Shown: piece after piece, positions 9,837 to 21,920 of the stretch
How positions within the stretch are numbered: the stretch's first letter is position 1
Layout: each line of letters starts with the position of its first letter
Notes under the pieces: model-generated
Database searches by the model: none
Told to the model about the DNA's origin: nothing
What the model saw: only the letters and a program-made list of their open reading frames with translations
Assembly: GCF_958298935.1 (NCBI RefSeq)
Contig: NC_084923.1
Span: 24,838,501-24,902,500 of the forward strand
Source of the DNA: Phragmites australis
Taxonomy: Eukaryota > Streptophyta > Magnoliopsida > Poales > Poaceae
DNA: 64,000 nucleotides
Direction of reading: 5' to 3'
Position numbers and translations under genes: made by a program

Positions 9837-11511
9837 TCAGCCCAGCACCGACCTGTCGAAGATCCAACTGAACCGGACAAGGCTGGGCTCGCTGCGGGCC
9901 GCCCTCCGGTGTGCCAGCTCCTCCATCCTCCGGATCTTGGGCGCCAGACCGCAAACGTACTCCTGCTCGCGGCGGCCCTCGCTGGACAGCCCGGTGAGCT
10001 CCGCAACTCGCCACCGGTGCACGAAGTGCTCCACGAGGTCGCCATAGTCGCTGGCCGTGTACACGCCGACGCGCTGCGCCACAGCGGAGAACCGCGCGAA
10101 CAGGGTGTCGACGTCGGCGCGGCCGTCCGACATGAGCTGCCCCGGCATGGTCACCTTCCCGCGCATGACGTAGCCCAGCGCGCGCATCATGCCGTCGGGG
10201 TCCAAGTAGAACAGCTTGGCGCACGCCTTGGTGTACCCCGCCTCGTGCCGCCTCTCGTCGGCGGTTATGACACCGCAGATCTTGGCGAGCGCCCGGTCGC
10301 CGTGCTGCCCCGCGAGCCTCGCCGTGTGGCTGTGGGAGATGAAGGTGGCGCGCTCCTGGAACGCGCCGTAGATCAAGCTGTGGTATGGGCTCTTGGGAAC
10401 CAGCATTTCCTTCGCGCCAAAACACAATTAAATCGTTCAACGCACGAAATTTAAAGGAGGTGAACACGCATCGCATGTATGTTTGCATGTACGTACCATG
10501 CCGTTGCGGAGGAGGTGGTGGATGGTGGTCTCGACCTGGCGCATGTCGACGCGGCCGGTGAGGTAGAGGTAGCGGTTGAGGAGGTCGCCATGGCGGTTCT
10601 CCTCGGCGGTCCAGCCGCGTAACCATCGTGCCCAGGGGAGCGTGCTGGAGCCCGTCTCGTCGCCGGAGCCCTCAGTGCGGTTGCCCATGCTCTGGTACGT
10701 GGGCAGCGCCTCCTCCGTCACCATGTTGCCCACCAGACACACGAGCACGTCGTCAGGCAGGCACGCCGCGCCTGCCCGCAGATCCGCCACTCCCTCCGTG
10801 AACGCGTCAAATGCCTCGGCCTCCGAACTGCCGGGCTCCGCGGAGGAGCGCGGCAGGTAGTCGTGCGGCTGCCACGCGGACTCCACGGGACTGAGCAGCG
10901 GGAGCATGTTCTCCGCCACCCACCCGTTCAGCGAACGGATGATCTCCACCTGCTCCCGCGGCACCGGCGGCCGCTCCATCTCCACCCCACCTCTGCCGCC
11001 TGGTGCCGCGACCGATGCCGACGCAGCCGTGGTAGCAGCAGTCCATCTCCCTGCCCCGCCTATGCTGCTGCAGCCGGATGCACATGCACGCAGGGCGTGC
11101 ACACTGGTTGCCGTGCACGATGCACACAAGAAATCAGTACGTACTGTCTTCCTTCATATTTTTGTTTTATTTTCGTTAATCAATCTTTTTATGCTTTTTA
11201 GTTTACCCTTATGAGAAATTACATTCGCCCAGCTTTTAATTTGGATGCATTTATACAAAACATCAAGGAAACATATGTAAATGAAACAATTATTTTCAGA
11301 TTGCAACACTAGTATATACTCCCGCCATTAAAAATGTAAAACATATTTGGTTTTGAAACACTAGTATACTCTCGGAGGGAGTACTTAGTATATACCTGGG
11401 GTATGCAGGGTAGAGAAGCCTGAGTCCTCCCAATCTCGCTGAGCTCGTGTTTCTCCGGTCGAGGGAGCAGAGCTTGACCGTTGCCACCGTAGTAAGCCCT
11501 TGAGTCGCCAT
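9837..11511 (-). CDS. Plastid acyl-[ACP] desaturase (stearoyl-ACP desaturase family)
   Basis: This soluble di-iron enzyme inserts a cis double bond into acyl-ACP, classically 18:0 to 18:1-delta9, in the plastid stroma using ferredoxin. The model is complement(join(9837..10409,10497..11067,11396..11511)), 419 residues. Introns are gtacgt...gaag (87 bp) and gtata...ctgcag. Exon 1 starts at gccATGG and encodes a Ser/Thr/Arg-rich transit-peptide-like end. All six di-iron ligand positions are present: E in TEEALP (about 157), EENRHG (195/198), E248 in FQERATF, and DERRHE (281/284). The C-terminus FSWIFDR is standard. The region before [10 protein letters not shown] is low-complexity Ala/Ser. Intron 1 acceptor alternatives at 11103 and 11064 are also in frame. 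The precursor is slightly longer than the usual 390-400. It belongs to a divergent isoform rather than the seed FAB2 type, judging by the [10 protein letters not shown] and [10 protein letters not shown] variations. The acyl substrate is not predictable. Confidence 0.9.
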
Positions 11512-11559
11512 GGCTCCTGCTTTTGCTTACAAAGTGTGTAGGATGCTGCAAATGCATGC

Positions 11560-12077
11560 AATGGCGCATATATATATATATATATACATATATTGTTTAG
11601 GTTTAACTCTAGTTATTACTACGTTACCTCCACACACGTATATATATATACACACACATACGGTGAGGCTATTATGCGTCTATGCGTAGTTGTTATTCGC
11701 ATTGCGTACATTCCCAGTTACAACCTGAAATATTGTGAGTTACAACTTGTTAGCTAGACCAGTTACAACTTCACGTCCAAAAATATATAATTGTAATACG
11801 AGAAACTAATACTGTGAGTTACAACTTGTTAGGTAGATCAGTTACAACTTCACGTCCAGAAATGCATAATTACAACACAAGAAACTAACAATATGAGTTA
11901 CAACTTGTTATTTGCACTGCGCATATCCCCCAGTTACAACTCGAAACACTGTGAGTTACAACCCTAAACACTGTGAGTTACAACTTGTGGGGTGTGCGCA
12001 GACATGAACTACAATAAGCATACCTGCAGAATATATATACAGTATATATATACACACACATACATACATATATATAC

Positions 12078-12125
<48 letters not shown>

Positions 12126-12436
12126 ATATAGTCTAGGCTCAACTTTAGTTATTGTTGCATCACCTCCGGTTACAATTCAAAAAATAGCAGAGTTGCAATT
12201 TGCAAGACAAAGAGTTACAACCAGACGTAAATTAAAAAAATTAAGTTACAATTGCATTATAGATGAACGTAACTCCTATCAAATTCTTTGTCTAATGATA
12301 TATAACCTAAGGAATATGATTCTAATTATATATATAATATAATTGATTGTAACTCGTTAGTTTCTCATGTTGTAATTATATATTTATGGACGTGCGGTTG
12401 TAACTGATCTACCTAGCAGATTGTAACTGACAGTTT
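11560..12436. repeat. gttacaac-motif repeat element with AT microsatellites
   Basis: The motif gagttacaacttgttag recurs in direct orientation at about 11700-11990, in units near 100 bp that also contain acttcacgtcca. The same unit appears inverted at about 12340-12430. A 37-bp segment (gtttaggtttaactctag, 11596 onward) recurs as gtctaggctcaactttag from 12131. Each is preceded by a (TA)n run. The segment 12020-12130 is an (ACAT)n/(TA)n microsatellite. The layout suggests a nonautonomous foldback-type transposon, family unknown. Confidence 0.55.
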
Positions 12437-12440
12437 TTGA

Positions 12441-13594
12441 CACTACATAAAAAAACATACAAAGAAGACACTGCATAAGTGATAAAAGTGACGGGTCGTA
12501 GTTATGACTCATCGCTAATGACGACTCATCAGTGACGGATCATCCTAGGTGAATAATTGGTGACGGTTGAAAACTTTACCAATCACCGATGATTAGTAAG
12601 GGGTTATTCTAGACCAATCATTAGTGATATGGTCAAATTTTGACCCGTCATCAATAACAAACTTATTAGTGAAGCGTTTTCTAAGCCAATCATTAGTAAC
12701 GAATCAAGTTATGACCTGTCACTAATGATAGTATTCACAAATATTTGAGTCAGTTTCAGTAGTAGAATAATTTTGACCCGTCACATATATACTCTACAGT
12801 CTTATACAATATAATCTGACACAACACTAGCCTACTACCGTACTGATACCAGAGTAACGTAAGGGCCACAAACTTCAAGTATTATCGAGTTAGAAGTTCC
12901 ATATTTCAAATTGAAAGTGTATTAAAAAAAGTCAAAAGTGTTTGATTTTCAATTTAACGCGTGTTTAGTTTCAAACTAAAAGTGTTTAATGGATAGCTTT
13001 GAAAGTGCTATGAATTCCCTAGAAGAAATAAATCTCGAGTTGGAAGTGTTAATTCTTCGTTGGATTTGCTTTTCATATCTTGCTTCAAGTGAAATATCTT
13101 GAATTCAAAGTAAAATATTTTTTTATTTTTATCTTATTTTTCTCTCTTCAGCGGCATTAGAATAGAAAATATTGCACATTTTTGCTCAAGTTTAATATAA
13201 GCGGTGACGGCTATAGACACAAATACGTATTCTGAAACAATGCAGAAAGTTTCCACAAAATGCAAAGTATGAAAACAACGTGAAAAATTGCAAAGGACAC
13301 GTGGCGAGTGGTGATGGCACTGAGTTAGGTTGGCTCGGTTGAAAAAATATTTTTTTTTTAATTTTTTTTGTCCAAACAACATAAAAACGTTCATTAGTCA
13401 TTAATAATAGGTTAGAGTTGCGATCCATCACTTCTGAGTTTTATTAGTGACGAGTCAAGTTTTTTTAATACGTCACCAATAACTTAATTGGTAATAGGTT
13501 CTTACCCTGACTAGTCATTAGTGATGACAAGGTACGAGATTCATCACCTACGACTGTTATCATTTGGCGGTTATGATATTTTTCAGATAGTATG
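12441..13594. mobile_element. CACTA-like nonautonomous element
   Basis: The left end is cactacataaaaaaacat, close to the usual CACTACAAGAAAA head. The right end, read in reverse complement, is catactatctgaaaaat, a degenerate match. The subterminal regions are dense in gtgacgggtc / gacccgtcac-type motifs in both orientations on both sides, as expected for CACTA subterminal repeats. No transposase frame is present. The ends are degenerate, so an exact boundary and target duplication cannot be given. Confidence 0.5.
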
Positions 13595-14199
13595 AGTTAT
13601 AATATGTTTTAATGCAACAATAATTGGAAGGAGAATTATCCAAGACCCCAACGCCCCAATCCATCGACCAAATCAATGCTATTAAGTGCGCATGAATGGT
13701 ACGCATGTACCGCCTTCATTGTTCTATTTACACATTTATGGTATGCAACTAGGCATGCCTGTCTGAAGACTCTGAACTAGCTTGCTAGCTGCTCAGATGG
13801 CTAGTCGAACTTTACATGCGGCTAAATTTCGAAACCATAAAACGTATAATTTTTTTTAGAAATTTAGTTTGAAAACGTAAAAAAATTATATATGGATGTA
13901 TTGAAAAGTATTGTAATATATCCTTTTTCTTGACAGGCCGCAAGTTAACTTTCATCACGATGGCCTTTAATCGCCAAGGAAAAAAAAATGGATTCTAATG
14001 GTGCTAGACCATCCACTTTGCTTTAAGATACGTGCTTGCTTCATATTGCATTGATGTAGACATCCAAGTTTAAAGATTCATTTATTTCCTGTATTACCTA
14101 GCACATGGGATATGTGTAGTGACAAATGTTCGGAAATCTATTTAATATATATTAAATGGTCAAGAATTGGAGCAATTCTAGGGATTAAGTTACTGTAGC
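13595..14199. other. AT-rich intergenic DNA
   Basis: No gene, RNA or clear repeat was seen here. Short taaacg/ttttttag stretches only. Confidence 0.4.
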
Positions 14200-14995
14200 T
14201 ACTTTTTATGCGAGTCCCACGAATGTGTAGTATATATATGGATGTGTATATATATGTACCTTTATGTATATATACGCATACATATATGTATTCATATATA
14301 TATTTGTACACATAAATTTTTTGCAGAATTCCAGAAAAATAGCGAAGGAATAATAGTTATATTGATAAATCGGCTGAAATAATCTAAAATACATAGAAAA
14401 ATATCTAAAACTCAAAATAGCAAAGGAATAATAGTTATATTGATAAATCGGCTAAAATAATCTAAAATACATAGGAAAATATCTAAAACTCAAAAAATAT
14501 AAAACAAAATTTAGTTAGATTCATATTACTATCGTGTACATGTTAAAATTATGTGCATGTATGAAAGTACCATTATTTTTCTATAATTAAATGAATCTAG
14601 TACATATATTAAAGGGAAAAAAACTGGAGCATTCTAGGGTCAAGTAGCTACTGTTCCTGCGGGTATGTATATATATGGATATAGATATTATTTGTATATA
14701 TATATATGTATATATATGTATATAGTGTGTATATGTATGTATATATATGCATAGTATATGTATCCATATATACGTGCACATAATGTTTTTTGCAAAATTC
14801 CAGAAAAATAGTGAAAGGAATAATATTTATATTGATAAATTGGCTGAGATAATCTAAAATGCATAGAAAAATATCTAAAACTCACAAAAATATGAAACAA
14901 ATTTAATTAGGTTCGTATTACTGTTGTTAAAATTATGTGCATGCATGAAATTATCATTGTTTTCTCCATAATTAAATGAATATGTTAAATATTAA
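14200..14995. repeat. Tandem duplication, about 440-bp units
   Basis: Two adjacent copies each begin with a gagc-attctaggg/gtagctactg segment. They run through a (TA)n microsatellite with ggatgtgtatatat-type repeats, then through acataa-ttttttgcaaaattccagaaaaatag, and end in tataattaaatgaat. Copy 1 is about 14160-14600 and copy 2 about 14625-14995. Neither is coding. Confidence 0.7.
14341..14496. repeat. 78-bp tandem duplication inside copy 1
   Basis: The unit starting agcgaaggaataatagttat (14341) repeats as agcaaaggaataatagttat (14419) with only a few changes. The downstream copy of the larger duplication has one unit, so this smaller duplication came later or was lost there. Confidence 0.85.
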
Positions 14996-17293
14996 AATTT
15001 ATAAATAAATATTAAGATGTCTAAAAATAGTGAATCTATTTTTTAATTTTTTTATTATGCTCGGTGCAAAAAAATAGAAAATAGGTGTGGCGTAGACGCT
15101 CGAATTCACCTAGTTTTAATGATTAGGCTACGGCTTCTGTGTTCCATTATCCCGTAGTGTGCATTTGTTCATGCCTTATCGGTACGTCCCTTACACATGG
15201 CGTCCGTAAGTTCCTTCAATTCTTACCTTATTGATGGATCGTACAAGCCACTACCCTTCCTGTACACTCTACAATCAGCAATGACGGCAGCTACATACTA
15301 CTGTGCACTGTAGCCTTATCCTTTCGCTCCTTTGTGAAGCCACGCGCGCGGTGCTTTTGCATGCAATGCGTCACCGGCACCGCCATGGGGAGATACACAA
15401 ATTAATTGCAGGCTGTCGTCAGGACTGTTGGAGATCTCGGCGCCGACGGCAAAGGAGCAGGAAAGCAGAAGAACATGGGCCAATAAACGGTGGCCGTGTT
15501 CGCGAAAGAGGATGCAGCACATTGAACGTTGAGAAAGGAAAAGATTTTACTGTGGTTAGTTTTGTTTGGACGGACAGAGTTAACGGAGCAGAGCGTGCAA
15601 CCCGGGTGGATCTAGATTCTCTCACTTAAAAAAGGTGTGAAGTTAAGGATGTACAGTAAGGTAGGAGAGCGCTCCAATAATCTACAAATAATGAATCGAC
15701 TTTACTGTTCACAGGTACTATAGCAGCCGTCGTTTCCGATCCAACAGCTAACGGGAGTGAAGTCTGAGGATCTGAGGGCCATGTTCACCGGCTCACATCG
15801 TGTTGTTCGACGTCATCTGCTCATTTTTACTTGTCATTGGTGATTTGTACATAAGAGAAAAGACATCACTAATTTGTTGTTCACAGAATAACATGATTGT
15901 TTTTCATGAAACATGCATGGCAAAAAAAATCACCTTCGAAATGTCTCCGCCGTTGCTGATGTAAAGATATGAAGGGAAATGATTTTTATGGTCCACCAAT
16001 ATGCTAGCTAGGCAAGAAGGAACCGGTGGATGCCAGCGAACATGGACGGAGAACCGGATCGTAAGAGCACACTATAGGATCGCATTCTAGACATAAGAAC
16101 TGGAAATAGCACCTCCGTTGACGCACCCTGTAGCCTGTTGCTGAATATGATTGATGTATGTCATTTATTCATTGTAATATGAATAAGTAGAGATCTTTCA
16201 TTTGTAATCATATACATATAGAAGACTCATGACTATAAATCATTTGAAACAAAAAGATGTTTCTAACAGAAATCTTGACAACCAAAGTTTGGATAGCACA
16301 ATATATTAATTACATATTACATGTAGTCATATTACAATATGTTTAATACTTATCACTAAAGATAGGTAAACAGATAAGCTAGCTTCAATAGATAACGAGT
16401 TAGGGATAGGTCATTGCACAAATGTATTTCCATTTGATTACAATGATCTAAACTTCATCCTATAAAGTTGACCATAGGAAATGTAACAGAGAATGAGTTG
16501 GGGTAAATCAAAAGTGAAACAATGTAAAGGAAAGAGTAGATGATAAAGGAAGAACATATTTTTAAAGTGCTTACGTCTAGGTGATGATCTCCATCAATGG
16601 TATTATCGGTAGCGCCCCCCCCCCCCTGTTACTGAAATACTCACAATTAGTGGCAATCAAACTTTAGAAACTATAAGTAGGGCTTATAATTGAATATACC
16701 TCAGCCTGAATGACTGGTGATGGGTTAACATATTCTATTTCTCAACCAAATAAATAGGTTAGGTAAAATTGCCTAAGTTTGATTACCATTGAATAACTAT
16801 ATGCACATTCATCGTGTATTTGAACAAGTAGAGATCTCCCATCTATAAATTGTTGCGATGTGCAAAACTTTTCTTTCTTTCAAAAACCTTCTCAACCAAA
16901 CATCTGATACAAATATATACATAAGCAAAACAAGAATATATGTTAGAGTAGGTAGTTTCATGATAACAGATTACAACAACAACAAACTATGAAGAAATTA
17001 TCTAAATTAAAATGGGTGAATGCTAGAAATGCTCGGGACACCTGAAGAGCATATCCGACCATCTAAAAAAGGCTAAAGACAACGCTTCTAAAATAATTAG
17101 CATTGACAGATATGCCGCTGCATTACTTACCTCTCAGGATTTGGTGACATGGCAGCAAGCCCACAGTCAGACAAGTGTGGATTATACTCTACATCAAGGA
17201 GGATATTTTATGACTTGAAGTTTCTATGTACAATAGGGGGCAGGCACACCTCATCCTGGTACCTAGAGAATTAGAAAGGTAGACATTACATGG
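14996..17293. other. Intergenic DNA, no supported gene
   Basis: About 2.3 kb without a recognised gene. A 108-residue frame at 15303-15629 has no family features and an Arg-rich, low-information composition. A run of C lies at about 16614-16626. Nothing else stands out. Confidence 0.45.
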
Positions 17294-19575
17294 TGTTGGG
17301 GGATCGCCATCAAGGACCCATGACGTCTCCTGTCTCTGCCAGTCTAGTTCGAAGATCATCAGACTCAGAATCCCTCCGAAACTCATGGGCTCCAGAGCAA
17401 CTACAGAGAACAAAGCCTCTAGAGCCCTTGAACCCTCGGAGGCTTGGGAAGGGGTGGGGCCCCATTACGACCAGCGGGATGGGCCCACCAGCCATGTGGT
17501 CAGCCACAACATGATCGGCAATTAATACTGGTTTAGTGGTGGCTACCCTGACACGTCATGCAAGTGGTGGCTGCCTTGACATGCCATGCAAGTGGTGGCC
17601 ACCTTGACGCCTGGTGCAAGTGGTGGCCGCCCAAGCATGCCGGAAAAGATTGGCACTATTGTCTGGCGATCGACCAAACATTGTGACCACCTACAGCCAT
17701 AGTGTCCACCGTTGTTAGGGGAGGTCACTAGAGTGTCTGATATTTTGATCTGTGCTTGGGCTATATCTTACTAGATTAGCCTTAGGTCCTAGTGGTATAG
17801 TGGCAACTTGCATCATGACCCCTGTAGGGGTAGGCTTGTACACTTACGATCTAAAAAGCAATATAAATAAGGACTATGGGCACACGATGCCAGGGGACCG
17901 ATTTGCTAATTACTCTATACACTACTGTCCTCTCCACCTCTTCCCTAAGCTTGAGCCACTCCAGTGACTTGGTTCTTGTCGGAGGATTAACTCCTGTCGC
18001 AGGGATCCCGAGAGACCCCTTTTTAGAGATTCGGCCGGGGGGATGATCCTGAATAAGTTCGTCGGAGAAATAAATGGGAATGAATGCAATGGCCGGTGGT
18101 GGGGGATGTTGACCTAGTGTAAGAAGAAGTAAATGCACCGGAATTTAGACAGGTTCGGGCCGCACGGGGGCGTAATACCCTACTCCTGTATGGATGCTAT
18201 AATTGTCCTGAGGAAGTCCCTCCAGGATGTTGCTGGTTACAAGAATATTGGCCTATCTAAGAGCTTGGAGCTCCTTGTTCTTCGGCTGGAACTGGGCTCA
18301 GCCTTCCTCACAGTGTTTCTCTTGCGCTGTGTTCTTCGTGTCAGCTCTTGGTCTCTGTTTTGCTATTCTTCGTCTCTTGTTCTTTTTTCCTCTCTTTTTC
18401 TCTGTCTACTTCTCCATCGTCCCCTTGCTTATGTGCCGTCGGCTGTTTTAAGTACCCGCTGGCCGCGACATGCCCCGAACGGAAGGAGGGGGCTCGAGTC
18501 CCGAGGCACCATAAATGGAAAGGGCGTCATCATTTCTTCTGGGTGAAGTGACCGGGAATGGAAAATGCGTCGCACGCCCAGTCACCCGTCACCATAAATG
18601 CCCAGGCAATCGGGTGCCGTGGAGAGGGCCCACCGGGCAGCCGTAGAGCAACCCGATGTGCTCGCCCTGTCTTGTTCCCCTGCCACAGCAGTGCGGCAGA
18701 CGGAACGCCTTGATCCTTACGACGTTATCCCGAGACAAGCCGGATGGCACGGGACGGGACCCGTGCAATTAATGACCCCACGCCTCTGTGCCAAAACATG
18801 GCAGGAACTGACGCTGAGCGCGGCGGGAGCAGTTGGAGGTGTCAGGCCACGCATGCTCATTAAATGCGGCCTTGGGCCTCTCACTGGTTGACACCTCATC
18901 GGTAGGCCCCTCGGGGGTCTTTCTGGGTCTTCGGGGTACCGAGTGCTCGGGGGTATTGTTCACATCCCCGAGCACTCTCTCCCGAGAATGCCTATCCTTG
19001 TCCTCGGGGTGCCGGGTGCTCGAGGGTACTGTTCACCTCCCCGAGCACTTTCTCCTGAGCACTCTTGCACAGACCCTCGGGGAACCGAGTACTCGGGGGC
19101 TGCCGCGTGCAGCCCTGAGCACTCTCTCCCGAGCACTCTTGTACGGATTCTTGGGGAACCGAGTGCTCGGGGGCTACCGCGTGCAGCCCCGAGCACTCTT
19201 GTACGGATCCTCGGGGAACCGAGTGCCCGGGAGCTGCCACACGCAGCCCCGAGCACTTTCTCCCGGAACTTAGCTCTTCTGATCGTTGGAGGACTAGGGT
19301 GCTCGGGGGTGACCATACACCTCCCTGAGTACTTTCTTCCTGGTACTTGGATTCCGTGGATCATCAAGGAACTGGGGTACTTCGGGGGCCACCGACTGTG
19401 GCCCCGAGCACCTTCTCCCGAGACTTGACCTTTTCTCATCCTACAGGAGAGACCTCGCGGGATGGTGCCATGTGGCGGATGGCTGGCCTGGCCTTGGGAT
19501 TCGGGGACCCCCGGTTCCTGATACACCGACAGTTCTCATCACACCTTGTTTGTGGAAGATATATTTCTTTAACCA
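17294..19575 (+). repeat. 5' LTR of the first Tat element, split by a solo LTR
   Basis: The segments 17294-17976 and 19537-19575 flank the solo LTR insertion and would make an LTR of about 720 bp. A caatataaataagg TATA-like motif lies near 17859. The right edge is set only by the PBS-like sequence that follows and may be off by several bases. Confidence 0.5.
17977..19531 (+). mobile_element. Solo LTR 1 with perfect target duplication GTTCT
   Basis: It begins TGTCGGAGGATT and ends CACCGACA, so it has 6-bp inverted ends TGTCGG/CCGACA. The five bases before (17972-17976) and after (19532-19536) are both gttct. It contains the grass-LTR phrase acaggttcgggccgcacggg and, at about 18930-19430, a tandem array of dyad repeats built on gtgctcgggg and ccccgagcac. 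It is 1555 bp. The same family occurs at 21921. Confidence 0.92.
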
Positions 19576-19580
19576 AAAGT

Positions 19581-19599
19581 TGGCGCAGTTCGTGGGGAA
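19581..19599 (+). other. PBS-like site of the first Tat element
   Basis: The sequence tggcgcagttcgtggggaa resembles the tggcgccgtctgtggg primer-binding region that I know from related plant gypsy elements, with several changes. It lies just inside the LTR edge. The cognate tRNA was not determined. Confidence 0.45.
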
Positions 19600-19832
19600 G
19601 AACGTTAAGAAGCATTAGAAGAGGTAGGATACCACCAAAGAAGTAGACTACCAGGGCAGTGGCCCTTGGCTCCACAGCCACACTTGTGTGAAGGTCTGCA
19701 CAACTGTCGTGACTAAGCACATGATATGCCAACGCCAGTCCCCTAGCCGAGCAGGACGAGGGCCAGGTAACCACTGCTGATTCGACCGCTTCCCTAGCTA
19801 TGGCTGGTGCGGGACCTCCTGCCGATACGGAT

Positions 19833-20569
19833 TGTTGGGGAACGGGTTGGCTATGCTAGCATAAAAATAAATTTTCCACTTCATTCACCTAGGAAATCAT
19901 GTAAGTAGGAGATCATAGATCGTTACCACTTGACGCGCAGTGCAGCAGAAAAAAGTTGGAGTACACCAATCCAATGTCGTGTGTGTCAAAATCATCGAGC
20001 AGCTTCTCGATCAGATCCGCGACCAGCCCCATGCAATTGGTCACACTCCTCGACCAGCTCCGAGTAGGTGGTCATGCTTCTCGACCAGTTCTGACCATGG
20101 GCACCACATCCTCCACCAGCTTCAAGACCATATAAAGGAAGTAGTCAATCACATCGACCACCTCATCGACCCCGAACAGGAAGCCTTGACCACGTCCTTG
20201 ATCATGATGAAGAAGTAGTCAAACCCGTCCTAGTGTCCTTGTTGCCGATCAGCACCATAGCAATCACAGTAGTGCCTCCACATTATTCACACGTACAGGG
20301 ATGGAACATTGTGCGTCGGTGTGCTAGCATCTCGCGCCCGACTAGGGTTTTGTGAGGAGTTCAGGAAGAGGTGGCGAGCAGAGTTTTGGTGGCGAAATCA
20401 ACTCTTGTGCCCACGACCCCTGCCTCCTCTTATATAAAGTACGCTAATAGACTTTTAATCTCATTAAAACCCATCGTGACTCTAAACCCTAATGGACATT
20501 GAATCATATTAAATCACATTTGCATATCCAATATGCATACGTGATCGCCTCTAGGGTATATCACTAACA
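19833..20569 (-). mobile_element. Probable solo LTR (copia-like), 737 bp
   Basis: The block begins TGTTGGGGAACGG and ends ATCACTAACA. It interrupts gag-like sequence of the first Tat element. The tgttggggaac head and the run ctctaaaccctaatgg / tatataaag resemble LTRs of grass copia elements, possibly lying in reverse. Flanking bases cggat and cgaag match at three of five positions, so the target duplication is not secure. Confidence 0.45.
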
Positions 20570-20576
20570 CGAAGGC

Positions 20577-20923
20577 CTTTCACCACAGTATAGAGCGGAC
20601 CTCACTGTCCCTCAAGGGGCTGCTATCAAGGCCGCAACTGTACATACCGCCACAACCAACCAGCAGGCGCACATGACTGCCCTTCAGGCTGAGGAGTTGT
20701 ATGCCATCTTACGGGCCGCATAGCCATCTGCAGACGTACCCATCACCGCTCCTTTGACGTCGTGCCAGCTGATGCCGTGCCGACTGATGCCGTGCCGGCC
20801 CGGGCTCTGGGGGCCAGCGAGGGCGTCTTCCCCGCTGCTCTTTGTTCCTAAGCACCATCAACGATCTATCCTCAATCACCTAAGCCCTGGGCCCATCGGC
20901 GTGAGGCTCTGCTCGTGAACACC
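20577..20923 (+). pseudogene. gag remnant of the first Tat element
   Basis: One frame reads YRADLTVPQGAAIKAATVHT and then MTALQAEELYAILRAA before a stop, similar in style to the N-terminal gag region of plant gypsy elements. The rest of gag is missing before the protease remnant at 21425. Low information; assigned mainly by position. Confidence 0.35.
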
Positions 20924-21296
20924 TGTCACACCCTGATTTTCAATTTTCATAAATTTCTAAAATTTTCCAAGATTAGATTATAGGTTGAATAATTAGAATA
21001 GGAAAAAGGCTATTTTCTAAATTCAAATTCAAATTTGAATAGGGTTATTATTTTGTTTGAATGCATTCATGCTGGAAATAGGCATGTATGGTTGATTTGT
21101 TTTTTGTTTGGAGTATATTTGTCTTTGTTTGTTTTGATTTGTTTTAGAATAGAAATAGATTAGAAAAATAAATGAAAAAAAGAAGAGAAAGCCTAATTCT
21201 ACCTAGCCCAACCCTCTCTCGCTCACCGACCTGCCCGACCTGTTCTTTCTCTCCCTCCTGACCCATTTCCCCTTCCCTCGACCTACCCAGCCACTA
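20924..21296 (+). mobile_element. LTR head fragment (TGTCACACCC type)
   Basis: It starts tgtcacaccctgattttcaa and shares style with the heads at 30513 and 63863: TGTNACNYCC, then AT-rich aaatttnaaat sequence, then a CT-rich stretch. No right end or target duplication was found, so it is read as a truncated LTR. Confidence 0.35.
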
Positions 21297-21424
21297 ATAG
21301 GTCGATGGAGGAAGTTTTGCATATCTTCTCTTCGTGCATGCCTTCAACTAGCTCTGCATTCTGTGGGGTTGGCTCTCTCCAGCTCTGAGGCTCCTTAGGG
21401 GTTCAATGGGGCCCCCTCGACACT

Positions 21425-21706
21425 GTGGGCCAAATAGAGCTTCCAGTCACCTTCGGTGAGGGCTCCGTTGCACGGACCAAGATGATCACCTTCGATGTTG
21501 TGGACGTACCCTACGCATACCATGTTATACTAGGTCGGGGCACCCTGAACAAATTCGAAGAGGTCTCCCATGACAACTACCTCTGCATGAAGATGTCAGT
21601 ATCCCAGGGGCTGATCTCTATTCACGGCTGTCAACACATGGCTAGACGCATCAAATGCGGGAACCCCGTCCCACTCAACAGCCGCCACATGCATAATGTG
21701 GCTTAA
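21425..21706 (+). pseudogene. Aspartic protease remnant of the first Tat element
   Basis: The frame contains VTFGEGSVARTKMITFDVVD and YHVILGRGTLNKF, the C-terminal half of a gypsy protease, where the ILGR motif and following Leu-Asn-Lys are typical. The catalytic D-[ST/G]-G half upstream is gone, so it is a fragment. The usual role is cleavage of the Gag-Pol polyprotein. Confidence 0.7.
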
Positions 21707-21920
21707 GGACCTCTCGAGCCCCCCCTTCGGCGTACCTCAAGCACCATGGCCCTCTAAAGTCTCAGTCGAAGGGGGATATAAGGAACATTCCGTTGGGTAT
21801 GTCAAACTCTGATCGAACCTTTCAGATTGGGATGGACTTTGGCTTTGGAGGAAGAAGCCTAGCTCCTAGACATCCTGCAGGCCAACATCAATGTCTTTGC
21901 ATCATCTCCTCAGGACCTCT

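Noticed and set aside
9769..10626. A 285-residue minus-strand frame overlapping the desaturase
   Set aside because: It is an out-of-frame shadow of the desaturase in GC-rich coding DNA, and it crosses the 10410-10496 intron.
18133..19526. Open frames up to 188 residues with repeated SARG/PRALS-type peptides
   Set aside because: They arise from the GC-rich dyad repeats inside solo LTR 1 and the same frames occur in solo LTR 2; no protein family features.
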